From CAZBRS01 sp964494475 (GTDB lineage Bacteria > Myxococcota_A > UBA9042 > CAZBRS01): a stretch of 64,000 nucleotides of DNA. Under the pieces are notes generated by a model that did not search any database, was not told the DNA's origin, and saw only the letters and a list, made by a program, of their open reading frames with translations. Every line of letters begins with the position of its first letter. Position 1 is the first letter of the stretch. The stretch is taken from contig CAZBRS010000016.1 in NCBI GenBank assembly GCA_964494475.1, forward strand, positions 30,149 to 94,148, given 5' to 3'. The position numbers were made by a program, and so were the translations under genes. Below are positions 7,220 through 15,208 of this stretch, piece after piece.

Positions 7220-9715
7220 ATGCGAGCGAGGACCCTGACCGTGCTCGGGCTCTTCCTGGCCGCGTGCGCGGGCGACGGGCACGAGCCGCCGGCGGGCACG
7301 GGCTTCAGCGTGCACCTCTCGGGCGCCGAGGGGCTCGCGCGGGTGGCGTGCGTGGTGACGCTCCAGGCCGACGCCGACGGGGCGGGCGGCGGTACGCGCA
7401 CGACCGTACAGGACGTGGGCGACGACGCCGTGCTGACGTGCTCGACGCCCGACGACACCACCCTCGACCCGGGCGGCCCGACGACGGCGTGGTTGACGGT
7501 GAAGGCCCCGGGCTACGCCTGGGAGACCCGCGAGGTCACGCCCGCCGACCTGCCCTTCGAGGGCGACCTGCGCCGGCTCGACTGGCCCCTCACCGCCCTG
7601 CCCGCTCCCGAGGCCACGGTCGACTACGCCACCGGCTTCGCCTGGAGTGCCACCGACCCGGAGGGCACGGCCGCCCTCGAGGCCTTCACGGCCCTGGCGG
7701 TGTCCATGGCCACCGAGCTCGGGCCCGCCCAGGTCGTGAAGTTCAACATCCTCGACCTCGCGACCACCCCGCGCGTCTACCTGCAGGCGACGAAGCGCCA
7801 CCCCCTGCACTACCCCTTCGCCCACGACGTGCTGGGCGTGAAACAGACGCAGAACGAGTACTACACCGCGATGTACAAGGGGCTCAATCGCCAGGGCCTG
7901 GCCGGCACGCTGGTGCGCTACCCCGAGCTCGCCACGCACGTCGAGGACAGCGATCAGGCCCTCACCGCGCCCGTGGTGCTCGAGTTCTTCCCCAACGACG
8001 ATCTCACCCCCGACCAGGCCGTGCTGGCGGCGCGCCTGCTCTCGGAGCGCCTGCCCTTCCTGGCCCTCGACGGGCCGACCGCGCGCCTCGTGTACCTGCC
8101 CGCGGGGGAGGTGCAGGAGGGCCAGGCGACCGAGGCCGCCTTCACGTTCGCGCGCGCCGGCACCGCGTGGGCGCGGCGCGCCGACCTCTATGGCAACAGC
8201 ACCCTGCAGATCCTGAACCCGGGGCTGGCCTACGGCACGCTCCAGCGCCTGTCGCCCGAAGACCTCGAGACCACCGTGGTGTCGTACCAGGACCTCCTGC
8301 TGCTCACGCGCCTGCCCCTCGAACTGCCGCTGGTCGGCGGAACGATCACCGAGGAGCGCCAGACCCCGCTGGCCCACGTGAACCTGGCCGCCCGCACGCG
8401 CGGCACGCCGAACCTCTCGCTGCTCGGGGCCACGTCCGATCCTCGCGTGGCGCCCTTCCTCGGCAAGCTGGTGCGCTTCGAGGTGAAGGACGGCGGCTTC
8501 ACGCTGGCCGAGACCACCCTGGCCGAGGCCGAGGCGTTCTGGGCCGCGCGCGTGCCCACTCCGTTCACGCCAGTGGCCGATCTCGAGTTCACCGATCTGG
8601 CCTCGTTCGCCGAGCTCGGCTTCCCCGACGCGCCGCGCGTGGGCGCCAAGGCCGCGAACCTCGCCGAGCTGTGGCACCTGCTCGAGGCCAACGCCGACGT
8701 GGCCCTCGAGATGTCGAAGCCGGCCCGGCCCGCGGGCACCTCGCCGCCCAAGGCCCGTTCGCCGCGCGGCTTCGGCGTGCCCTTTCGCCACTACGAAGAC
8801 TTCTTCTCGACCACCCCGGTCAGCGCCGCGGCCTGCTCCGCCGCCGAGGCCGACTGCGTCGACGAGGGGCGCGCGACCGCCCTGTGCGCCGAGGTGGCAG
8901 CGCTCTGCGGGGCCGGCCCCGCGGGCGAGACGCTGAAGGCCGAGGTCACGCGCCTGCTGGCCGACGACGGCTTCCGCTCGCGCTCCGACCTGCGCGAGGC
9001 CGCCCTCGACCAGGTGCGCCACGTCATGCGCAACAGCCCGGTCTCGCCGGCCTTCGCCGACGGGCTCACCGCCCGCGTCACCGAGGTCTTCGGCGACGCC
9101 AGGGTGCGCCTGCGCTCGTCGACCAACTCCGAGGACCTCGACGGCTTCACGGGCGCCGGGCTCTACGAGTCGACCTCGGCCGAGGCCACCGGCCCCGACG
9201 CCGCGGCCGATCGCATCCGGCGCATCTGGGCCTCGATCTGGAGCTGGCGCGCGTTCGAGGAGCGCGCCTGGTGGGGCGTGGACCACCTGGCCGTGCGCAT
9301 GGGCGTGGCCGTGACCGAGTCGTTCCCCGACGAGGCCGCCAACGGCGTGCTGATCACCGAGAACATCGTCGACCCCACGGTGGCCGGCATGTACGTGAAC
9401 GTGCAGAAGGGCGAGGTGGCGGTGACGAACCCCACCGACGGCGCGCTGCCCGAGATCTTCAGCATCGTACCCGGCCCCGAGGGCCTGCAGGTCGCGCGCG
9501 TACGCTACTCCAGCCTGTCGCCCGACGAGCCGCTGCTCGGCCTGCTCGAGGTCTGGGGCCTCTACCTGGCCGCCGACCAGGTGCTCGAGCACTTCGCGCC
9601 GCTCTACGGCAAGAACCCCGTGGGCTTCCCCCTCGACCTCGAGTTCAAGCTGCACGGCCCCGAGAGGGCGCTGTTCCTCAAGCAGGTGCGGCCCTATTCG
9701 ACCACCACGTGGTAG
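7220..9715 (+). CDS. Lipoprotein with glucan-water-dikinase-like His and ATP-grasp domains
   Basis: 831 residues. The N-terminus is a lipoprotein signal (LGLFLAAC|AGDG, Cys16). Residues 30-350 are unassigned. At about 360-420 a phosphohistidine swivel domain carries TPLAHVN (His386) with a downstream RGTPNLS. A PPDK/PEP-synthase ATP-binding domain follows: VGAKAANLAEL, a GFGVPF segment, RSSTNSEDLDG at 632-642, and a C-terminal LFLKQVRP. The order swivel then ATP-grasp is that of alpha-glucan water dikinases; PEP synthase and PPDK have the reverse order. The predicted cell-surface location is odd because no ATP is expected there. A paralogue lies at 31682. Domain calls are good; activity is uncertain. 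Confidence 0.82.
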   Translation: MRARTLTVLGLFLAACAGDGHEPPAGTGFSVHLSGAEGLARVACVVTLQADADGAGGGTRTTVQDVGDDAVLTCSTPDDTTLDPGGPTTAWLTVKAPGYAWETREVTPADLPFEGDLRRLDWPLTALPAPEATVDYATGFAWSATDPEGTAALEAFTALAVSMATELGPAQVVKFNILDLATTPRVYLQATKRHPLHYPFAHDVLGVKQTQNEYYTAMYKGLNRQGLAGTLVRYPELATHVEDSDQALTAPVVLEFFPNDDLTPDQAVLAARLLSERLPFLALDGPTARLVYLPAGEVQEGQATEAAFTFARAGTAWARRADLYGNSTLQILNPGLAYGTLQRLSPEDLETTVVSYQDLLLLTRLPLELPLVGGTITEERQTPLAHVNLAARTRGTPNLSLLGATSDPRVAPFLGKLVRFEVKDGGFTLAETTLAEAEAFWAARVPTPFTPVADLEFTDLASFAELGFPDAPRVGAKAANLAELWHLLEANADVALEMSKPARPAGTSPPKARSPRGFGVPFRHYEDFFSTTPVSAAACSAAEADCVDEGRATALCAEVAALCGAGPAGETLKAEVTRLLADDGFRSRSDLREAALDQVRHVMRNSPVSPAFADGLTARVTEVFGDARVRLRSSTNSEDLDGFTGAGLYESTSAEATGPDAAADRIRRIWASIWSWRAFEERAWWGVDHLAVRMGVAVTESFPDEAANGVLITENIVDPTVAGMYVNVQKGEVAVTNPTDGALPEIFSIVPGPEGLQVARVRYSSLSPDEPLLGLLEVWGLYLAADQVLEHFAPLYGKNPVGFPLDLEFKLHGPERALFLKQVRPYSTTTW

Positions 9716-9724
9716 GAGGAGATC

Positions 9725-10435
9725 ATGAAGCTCGGGATGACGCTGGCACTTTCTTTCGTGTTCTTGCCCCTGGCTGCGTGCGGAGGCTCGGACGGCGGCG
9801 AGGCCGACGTGACCCCCACCGACACGGTCGACGCCCTCGACACCGTCGACGTGACGCCCGACGTGCCCACCGACCCCGGCCAGGCTGACACCGAGGTCAT
9901 CGACAACCCGTGGGGCTTCCCCATCCGGCTGCCGCAAACGCACCCCTTCGAATACGAGCCGGCCTGGGGCGGCACCGAGATCCTCGACGCCCTCGACGCC
10001 GACTGGCTGTGCACCTTCTCCCACGCTGGCGTGTCGGGAGTCGTGTACCTGCAGACCACGCCCGTGCGCGTCGAGTCGATGGGCCTGAGCACGAACCCCG
10101 TCTTCGAAGGCGGGGGCGCCTGGATGGCCGTCGACGGGAGCCTGGCCGAGGTCCAGAACCCCGCCTACGATTGGGGCGGCAACCACCACAACGAGTACCT
10201 GGAGTTCGACTTCGGCGGTCGACACTACAAGGTCTGGCACTCGTCCATCGGTCCCGGCTTCCGCGTGTGCCACACCCCCGACTGCCTGCAGGTCTACGAC
10301 CTGGAGGGAACCCTGACCGAGGACGGCTGCGAGCCCACGCGCACCCTGCCCGTCACCTGCTCGGCCATCCAGGCCGACGGCACCTGGGAGCCCCTGGTCG
10401 ACACGTTCGCGCCTTGCCCGGGGGAGATTCAATAG
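9725..10435 (+). CDS. Lipoprotein, paralogue of 6228
   Basis: 236 residues, ATG preceded by TAGGAGGAGATC, so the Shine-Dalgarno directly follows the stop of the dikinase-like gene (9 bp gap, same transcript). Lipoprotein signal LPLAAC|GGSD, then a short Asp/Thr/Val linker, then a domain sharing DWLCTF, GGNHHN, RHYKVWHSS, CLQVY and CEPTRTLPVTC with the 6228 protein. Lacks the long heptapeptide linker of that paralogue. Predicted outer-membrane lipoprotein; function unknown. Two copies bracketing the dikinase-like gene suggest a partner role, which is inference. Confidence 0.78.
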   Translation: MKLGMTLALSFVFLPLAACGGSDGGEADVTPTDTVDALDTVDVTPDVPTDPGQADTEVIDNPWGFPIRLPQTHPFEYEPAWGGTEILDALDADWLCTFSHAGVSGVVYLQTTPVRVESMGLSTNPVFEGGGAWMAVDGSLAEVQNPAYDWGGNHHNEYLEFDFGGRHYKVWHSSIGPGFRVCHTPDCLQVYDLEGTLTEDGCEPTRTLPVTCSAIQADGTWEPLVDTFAPCPGEIQ

Positions 10436-10480
10436 GTCCCGGGGGTGCTCCCATGGCCAGGCCGCGGACGTTCTCGGTCA

Positions 10481-10504
10481 AACCGTACAGTTAACTGTAC
10501 GGTT
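10481..10504. promoter_or_regulatory. Perfect 24-bp palindrome (site 1 of a tandem pair)
   Basis: Bases 10481-10504 read identically on both strands: a 12-bp half AACCGTACAGTT followed by its complement. It lies in the 180-bp gap (10436-10615) between two convergent genes, so it is not in an obvious promoter. No T-run follows, which argues against a simple terminator. It shares its 9-bp arms with the site 33 bp downstream. Operator, bidirectional terminator or REP-like element are all possible. Confidence 0.55.
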
Positions 10505-10513
10505 CAGGCAGAA

Positions 10514-10537
10514 GACCGAACAGCGCGCTGTACGGTC
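10514..10537. promoter_or_regulatory. Near-perfect 24-bp palindrome (site 2 of a tandem pair)
   Basis: GACCGAACAGCG is followed by CGCTGTACGGTC, a palindrome with one mismatched pair. Core arms ACCGWACAG/CTGTACGGT are the same as in site 1; the centres are 33 bp apart, about three helical turns. Repetition of the arms with a changed centre (TTAA versus CGCG) is what a dimeric-protein binding site would look like. Confidence 0.5.
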
Positions 10538-10615
10538 GAACTGGGCCGACGTCAACGATGACGGCGGCCGCATCGACGTTCGTTGTCGGAGAGTCAAATC
10601 CGTAGGCCCTGGTCC

Positions 10616-10978
10616 CTACCCCCGCACGAAGTGCGGCAACTCTCCCGGAATCTCGATCGACACCTCGATCAACCCCGCGATCTTCCCGTCCTGGACCCAG
10701 GGCGCCTGGTGGATGAGCTTCTTCACGCCCTTCTTCTCGATGGTGTAGGTGTTCGACGCGCCCGTCTCGAGCAGGCGCCGGATGATCGCCCGCGAGCGCT
10801 CGTTGTGGCAGGCCATCAGGTCGGTGCCCACCAGGTCGCGGCCGCCCTGGGCCTCGAAGGTGCGGGCGGCCTTGTCGTTCAGGTACAGGAGGGTGCCGTC
10901 GGCGTCCGTGACGGTGAGGGCCCCGGGGAAGCCGGAGACCCAGGCGGGCAGATCGGGGAAGCGTTCGGCCGTGGTCAT
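10616..10978 (-). CDS. Small PAS-domain protein
   Basis: 120 residues made of essentially one PAS fold: GALTVTDADGTLLYLND (about 19-35) is the usual PAS start, followed by a CHNERS segment (Cys57, His58) and a GKIAGLIEVSIEI C-terminal strand. The CH..S block resembles the PAS-10 domains attached to DUF438. No output domain is present. The ATG overlaps the stop of the upstream nucleotidyltransferase gene (ATGA, 10975-10978), and AGGAG lies 7 bases upstream, so the two products are probably made together. A single-domain sensor that controls the coupled nucleotidyltransferase is a reasonable inference. The ligand is unknown; the Cys/His pair could be a cofactor contact. Confidence 0.75.
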   Translation of the reverse strand: MTTAERFPDLPAWVSGFPGALTVTDADGTLLYLNDKAARTFEAQGGRDLVGTDLMACHNERSRAIIRRLLETGASNTYTIEKKGVKKLIHQAPWVQDGKIAGLIEVSIEIPGELPHFVRG

Positions 10979-12030
10979 GTCGATTCTCCTCGCGCAATGG
11001 CGGCGGCGCGCGGGTCGCTGGCGTCGAGCAGCCGCAGCGCCTGGTTCAAGCGCTTCGTGGCCCCGGGCACGTGCGCGACCGCTTCGCGCGCGGGTGCCAG
11101 GCTCCCCGGGGCGACCGCCTCCAGCGCCTTCAGGAGCTCGGCGGCCTGCTTGCGATCCTTCTGCGCCTTGATCGCGAAGGCCGGCCCCCGCTCGCTCGCG
11201 ACGATCAGCTTGTGAAGGGCGAACCGGGCAGGATCGGGCAGCGGCACGGGGATGGCACGTCGACCGATCAGCAGCCCGCGGGCCGGGGTGCCGCCCAGCA
11301 GGTAGTCGAGAAAGCGCAGGGGCGCCGCGGCGAGGTTCAGGTCGGGGAAGAAGACCGGGGCCGTCGCCCCGCGGCGTTGCACCGTCACGAAGTCGAGCTT
11401 GACCTGCGTGCGCCGGCTGAGGACGGACGTGGACGGCTGACGCGGGTCGAGGCCCGGTACGGGCGCGTAGCTCTGGTCGAGCTTCTTCAACTCCTCGGGT
11501 ACGTCGATCGCGAGCTCCCGGTCGAAGGGAATCGCCAGCGCCACCGAGTCGGCGCGCCCGAGGTCGAGATCGAGGGTCGCGGTGGTGGCCTGCTCCCACC
11601 GGACGCCCAGCATGTTCCCCAGGGCGACGAACGCGTGGGAGCCGACCACGAACACGCCCTTGCGAAACAACCCCGCAGCGGCCAGGTGCTCGAAGACGCG
11701 CGCGTGGGCGGGTTGGTGGGCCATGCCACCGGCCGCGACGAAAGCGCGCGCCGCCGCGTCCAGCGCCGTTCGCGTCTCGCGGGACTCGGCCCGCACCTCC
11801 TCGAGGCGCGCCACCAACGCGCGCGTCGGCTGGTCGTCGGGGCCCAGGTAGATGGACTGCGGGCTCGACGCCGCGACCCGGCCGGTCCAGTACCAGTAGG
11901 CACGGCCCTTGACGTCGCGCTTCGCCGGCTTTCCGGACGCCGCGGGTCCGAGCGTGGTCGCCAGGTCGGCGAACGCCAGCTCCTGCAACTGCGAGTACAG
12001 GGTCGTGATGAGCGGGCTCTGCACGTCCAT
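10975..12030 (-). CDS. GSU2403-type nucleotidyltransferase-fold protein
   Basis: 351 residues, cytoplasmic. After an N-terminal region with YWYWTGR (about 45-51), the core nucleotidyltransferase motif appears as GSHAFVALGNMLGVRW followed by TLDLDLG, that is GS...D.D with the two metal-binding Asp. KLDFVT supplies a third acidic position, and a helical DPARFALHKLIVASER block follows. This matches the GSU2403 family (NTP_transf_8), relatives of MNT/AbiEii-type nucleotidyltransferases. Only 2 bp before the ATG lies a 12-bp-arm inverted repeat, and no Shine-Dalgarno is visible, which suggests autoregulation or a leader structure. Coupled to the PAS gene downstream. Substrate unknown; toxin-like tRNA or protein modification is a possibility. 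Confidence 0.75.
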   Translation of the reverse strand: MDVQSPLITTLYSQLQELAFADLATTLGPAASGKPAKRDVKGRAYWYWTGRVAASSPQSIYLGPDDQPTRALVARLEEVRAESRETRTALDAAARAFVAAGGMAHQPAHARVFEHLAAAGLFRKGVFVVGSHAFVALGNMLGVRWEQATTATLDLDLGRADSVALAIPFDRELAIDVPEELKKLDQSYAPVPGLDPRQPSTSVLSRRTQVKLDFVTVQRRGATAPVFFPDLNLAAAPLRFLDYLLGGTPARGLLIGRRAIPVPLPDPARFALHKLIVASERGPAFAIKAQKDRKQAAELLKALEAVAPGSLAPAREAVAHVPGATKRLNQALRLLDASDPRAAAIARGEST

Positions 12031-12032
12031 TT

Positions 12033-12066
12033 GTTACGCTACAATATGGCCGTTTTGTAGCGTAAC
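12033..12066. promoter_or_regulatory. 34-bp inverted repeat at the start of the nucleotidyltransferase operon
   Basis: GTTACGCTACAA (12033-12044) and TTGTAGCGTAAC (12055-12066) are exact complements separated by 10 bp. Arm centres are about 22 bp apart, two helical turns, as for a dimeric regulator. It lies immediately upstream of the ATG at 12030 and is the most AT-rich stretch nearby, so it probably overlaps the promoter. The mRNA could also fold here and hide the start. Confidence 0.7.
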
Positions 12067-12108
12067 CGGAGCCCGTCGGCACGGCAACAGTGAAACGAGC
12101 AGGGGCTG

Positions 12109-13668
12109 TCACGGCACCGCGACGCTGCCCTCGCTCGCCAGGTTCTTCGAGGGCGCGTACAGGTAGCCGGTGCGCGCCAGGCCGGTCAGGCGGAAGGTGA
12201 AGATCTGGCCGGGCGCGGCCTTTCGAGGAGGCGCGGGCAGGAGGGCGAGGCCCGTGGGGCCGGTGGTGGCCTGGACGTCGGCCTTCACGAGCTCGCCGTC
12301 GAGGCGCCAGTCTCCGCGGACCCGGGCGTTCGCGAGCGCGGGCTCGACCGTCACGCGGGCCGTGGCCTGGCGGTAGCCGCCCCCGAAGCTGACGAGCGTG
12401 AGCGCCAACTGGGAGGCGCGGAGGGCCGGCAGGGTCGTGAAGCCGCCGCGGGGGCTGACGGCGCGGCCTCCGTTCGGCCCCGTGGCCTCGACGCGCCACT
12501 GGTAGGCCGTGCCCCCCTCGAGCCCCGCCCAGGCCACGCTCAGCACCTGGCCGTGAGCGACCCCGGTGCGGCGGGCCACGCGCGCCCAGGGCGGCCCCAG
12601 GGGCACGTCGAGGCTGAAGGCGTTGGCGGGATCGGTGCGGTTCTGCTGCAGCCAGGGCGAGTAGGTCTCGACGTGCACGACCTCGTCGGCCGGCGCGAAG
12701 TGGTAGAGGCGCAGCCAGCCGTTGCCTCCGTTGGCCTCGGCCTGGTAGTCGGCCAGCACCTGGTGCACCACGCGCTCGCCGACCACGTCGCGCCGGTAGC
12801 CCGTGCCGGCCATGTGGCCGCAGAGCACCAGGCGCACGTTGGGCGAGGGCTCGACCAGGTCGGTCCAGATGGGCAGCGTGCTCGAGCACAGGCCCACGCT
12901 GCGGTTTCCCTGGGCGTTGAGGTAACCGTGGGTGGTGACGATGGCCAGGCGCTCGGGGTGCTGGGCCAGCACCTCGGCGCCCCAGGCGAGCACGTCGGCG
13001 CCGGGGCACCAGGCGAGGTGCAGGAACAGGAGGTCGACGTCCGCCGCCGAGACCAGCTGGTAGCTGGAGTCGTTGGTGTCGCCGTGGTGGCCGCCGTACC
13101 AGGGCTCGGCCTCGTAGCGCGTGGTCGGGAAGGTCTGGTTGAACTCGGTCGTGGGCGTGTCGTGGTTGCCGGGCGCGAGGCCGTAGGGGATCACACCGTC
13201 GAGCAGGCCGAGGGCCGCGTCGGCGTTCGACCATTGCAGGGGATCGGTGGCCACGTCGACCACGTCGCCCACGTGGCTGACGAACACGATGGGCAACCCC
13301 GCGTTCGCCGCCAGCCACGAGGTCTGGGCCACGAAGATGTCGGGGTAGGACTCGGCGTAGAACTGCGTGTCGGGCAGCACGGCCACCACGAACTCGCCCT
13401 CGGGGGGGCGCGGCCGCCCGAGGAAGGTCACCTCGAGGGGCCCTCCGTCCGGGTCGTTCACCTGCACCGTCAGCGTGACCGTGCCGCGCTGACCGGTGGC
13501 GGCGGGCGCGGGCGCGAGCGGCGTGATGACGGGGAGAGGCGCCGCGTCGTCGAGCGCGAAGCTGACCTCGGGCGCGGGGCCCCAGACCCGCCGCACCTCG
13601 GCGCGGACCGGCCCCGCGAGCGCGCAGAGCGCAACCACGGCGCCCGCGACGACCACCCGCGCCTTCAT
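12109..13668 (-). CDS. Secreted calcineurin-like metallophosphoesterase with C-terminal beta domains
   Basis: 519 residues. Signal peptide 1-23 (ALAGPVRA|EV). A short beta domain (about 30-90) precedes the phosphoesterase core. Motifs in order are LPDTQFY (DTQ in place of DxH), GDVVD, APGNHD, a TTHGY segment and LVLCGHMAGTG (GHxH degenerate to GHMAG). Most metal ligands are therefore present. After the core are a fibronectin-III-like segment (AYQWRVEATGPNGGRA) and a final beta domain. It is the last gene of the 20006-12109 cluster, 11 bp behind the CotH gene. In that setting it might remove or trim phosphate groups added by CotH or the polyphosphate polymerase; this is inferred from position only. 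Confidence 0.82.
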   Translation of the reverse strand: MKARVVVAGAVVALCALAGPVRAEVRRVWGPAPEVSFALDDAAPLPVITPLAPAPAATGQRGTVTLTVQVNDPDGGPLEVTFLGRPRPPEGEFVVAVLPDTQFYAESYPDIFVAQTSWLAANAGLPIVFVSHVGDVVDVATDPLQWSNADAALGLLDGVIPYGLAPGNHDTPTTEFNQTFPTTRYEAEPWYGGHHGDTNDSSYQLVSAADVDLLFLHLAWCPGADVLAWGAEVLAQHPERLAIVTTHGYLNAQGNRSVGLCSSTLPIWTDLVEPSPNVRLVLCGHMAGTGYRRDVVGERVVHQVLADYQAEANGGNGWLRLYHFAPADEVVHVETYSPWLQQNRTDPANAFSLDVPLGPPWARVARRTGVAHGQVLSVAWAGLEGGTAYQWRVEATGPNGGRAVSPRGGFTTLPALRASQLALTLVSFGGGYRQATARVTVEPALANARVRGDWRLDGELVKADVQATTGPTGLALLPAPPRKAAPGQIFTFRLTGLARTGYLYAPSKNLASEGSVAVP

Positions 13669-13679
13669 GGGCGGGGCTC

Positions 13680-15191
13680 TTACTTCGCCTGTTCCGCGCG
13701 CGCGGCCAGCAGCGCCTTGACGGCGTCGACCGCGGCGTCGTGGCCGGCCAGCGTGCACGCCACCTCGGGCTCGTCGTCGCAGTAGGGGCGAACCAGGGCG
13801 TCGAGGCGCTCGGCCTCGGCCTCCCAGTCGAGCGCGGTGAACACCGCCAGCACGTCGTCGGCCGCGTCGGCGAGATCGCTCGCGCAGGCCGGGACACCCA
13901 GGCAGCGGGTGACCAGCAGGCTGGAGCCGCCGGTGGGCTCGAGCTCCTCGGCGAACGCCCGGTCGAGGCCCCAGGGAAGGAGCGAGAAGCGGCCGTTCTT
14001 GTTGCTGTGCAGGAAGTAGTTGTTGGCCGCCCACGCGTAGCCGTCGGCGTGGCCGAGCGCGCCCTCGGCGGCCACGAAGCGCAGCGCCTGGTCGAGGTCG
14101 ACCACGGGCTCGACGCCGGTCAGCCAGGTGGCCCCGTCGGTGCCCCCCACGGCCGCCAGCAGCGCGAGCAGATCGGCCTTGTCGGTCTCGTCGCCCTCGT
14201 CGACGTCGAACTCGTCGAGCTTCGACACGTAGAGGTCGACGCTGCCCTCGTACAGGTGCTCGGTGCTGTCGAACAGGCCGTCGAGCGTAACGTCGTCCCA
14301 CGCCTGCAGCGCCACGTAGAGGCCGCGACGCTCGCCGTTGACCCGCACGTCGGCGTAGGCGGCGCGGAGCGACGGCAGGCCGGCCGCGGTGAAGAAGTGG
14401 TAGCCGAGCACCTCGCGGACGGCGCTCGCGTCGTCGACCAGGTTGTTGAGCGTAAGGTTCTTCAGGCCGAGGAAGCGCGCTTCCTTGTCGAGCTTGTTGA
14501 AGCCCACCTTGAACGACGGCTTCTGGTCGATGTCGGTGAACGAGAGCCCGCCCTTCAGGCGCACCTCGACCGCCACCTCGTCGAACTCCTGGTCGGGCGT
14601 GGTCAGCCGGAACGCGGCCGCCGTCCACTCGTCGGGCGCGGCCTTCAGCGCGGCGATCGCGGGGGCGTCGAGGGTGAGGTCGATGGTGACGACGCGCGTG
14701 TCGTCGAACAGCGGCGCCGCCAGGTCCTGGGGTGCGCCGTTCGGCAGCCCCTGCGTCGGGTTCGTCTCCTGCCAGGCTCCGGTCGCGTCGGGCAGCCGCC
14801 CCCAGGTGCGGCCGTCGGCCGGCGCGCCGATGGGCTGCTCGAGCACCACGGCGCCGGCCGCGTCGAGCAGGTAGACCGTGTCGCCGGCCTTCAGGCCGAA
14901 CGCGAAGCCCAGGCCGTCGCCTTCGTCCTTCTCGGCCTTCACCGCCAGGAAGGCGTCGGGGTCGAGCACGGTGCCGGAAGGCAGGGCGTAGTGGTTGGTC
15001 GCGTCGGCCTTGTCGTCGGCCAGGACCCAGCCCGAGAGGTCGACGGGCTCGTCGGTCAGGTTCACGAGCTCGACCCAGTCGCGGCCGTGGATGTCGATCT
15101 CGTTGAAGGCCACCGGCGCGCCCGTGGGATCGGGCTCGTCGGTGCCGCTGCAGGCGGTCAGGATCAGCACCGCGAGGAGCACACGGTTCAT
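13680..15191 (-). CDS. CotH-type protein kinase lipoprotein with lamin-tail domain
   Basis: 503 residues from the ATG at 15191 (AAGGAGA 8 bases upstream). The lipoprotein signal is very short (VLLAVLILTAC|SGTD). Residues 25-130 form a lamin-tail (LTD) domain: VAFNEI, DWVELVN, DLSGWVLADD. The CotH domain follows (about 155-480): a KPSFKVGFNK Lys block, FLGLKNLTLNN, LYEGS, and the DGYAWAANNYFLH block before LLPWGLDRAF. CotH proteins are atypical kinases that phosphorylate secreted proteins. The usual PWDxD reads PWGLD here, so one acidic residue is lost. The neighbours VTC and DUF4956 are typical CotH partners. Family firm; activity of this copy open. Confidence 0.86.
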   Translation of the reverse strand: MNRVLLAVLILTACSGTDEPDPTGAPVAFNEIDIHGRDWVELVNLTDEPVDLSGWVLADDKADATNHYALPSGTVLDPDAFLAVKAEKDEGDGLGFAFGLKAGDTVYLLDAAGAVVLEQPIGAPADGRTWGRLPDATGAWQETNPTQGLPNGAPQDLAAPLFDDTRVVTIDLTLDAPAIAALKAAPDEWTAAAFRLTTPDQEFDEVAVEVRLKGGLSFTDIDQKPSFKVGFNKLDKEARFLGLKNLTLNNLVDDASAVREVLGYHFFTAAGLPSLRAAYADVRVNGERRGLYVALQAWDDVTLDGLFDSTEHLYEGSVDLYVSKLDEFDVDEGDETDKADLLALLAAVGGTDGATWLTGVEPVVDLDQALRFVAAEGALGHADGYAWAANNYFLHSNKNGRFSLLPWGLDRAFAEELEPTGGSSLLVTRCLGVPACASDLADAADDVLAVFTALDWEAEAERLDALVRPYCDDEPEVACTLAGHDAAVDAVKALLAARAEQAK

Positions 15192-15208
15192 GTTCGGTCT
15201 CTCCTTCG

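Noticed and set aside
7184..10432. Very long open frame antisense to the GWD-like gene
   Set aside because: The sense strand has a lipoprotein signal and clear domain motifs; the antisense frame is a by-product of high third-position GC, with a low-complexity Gly/Arg/Val translation and no ribosome site.
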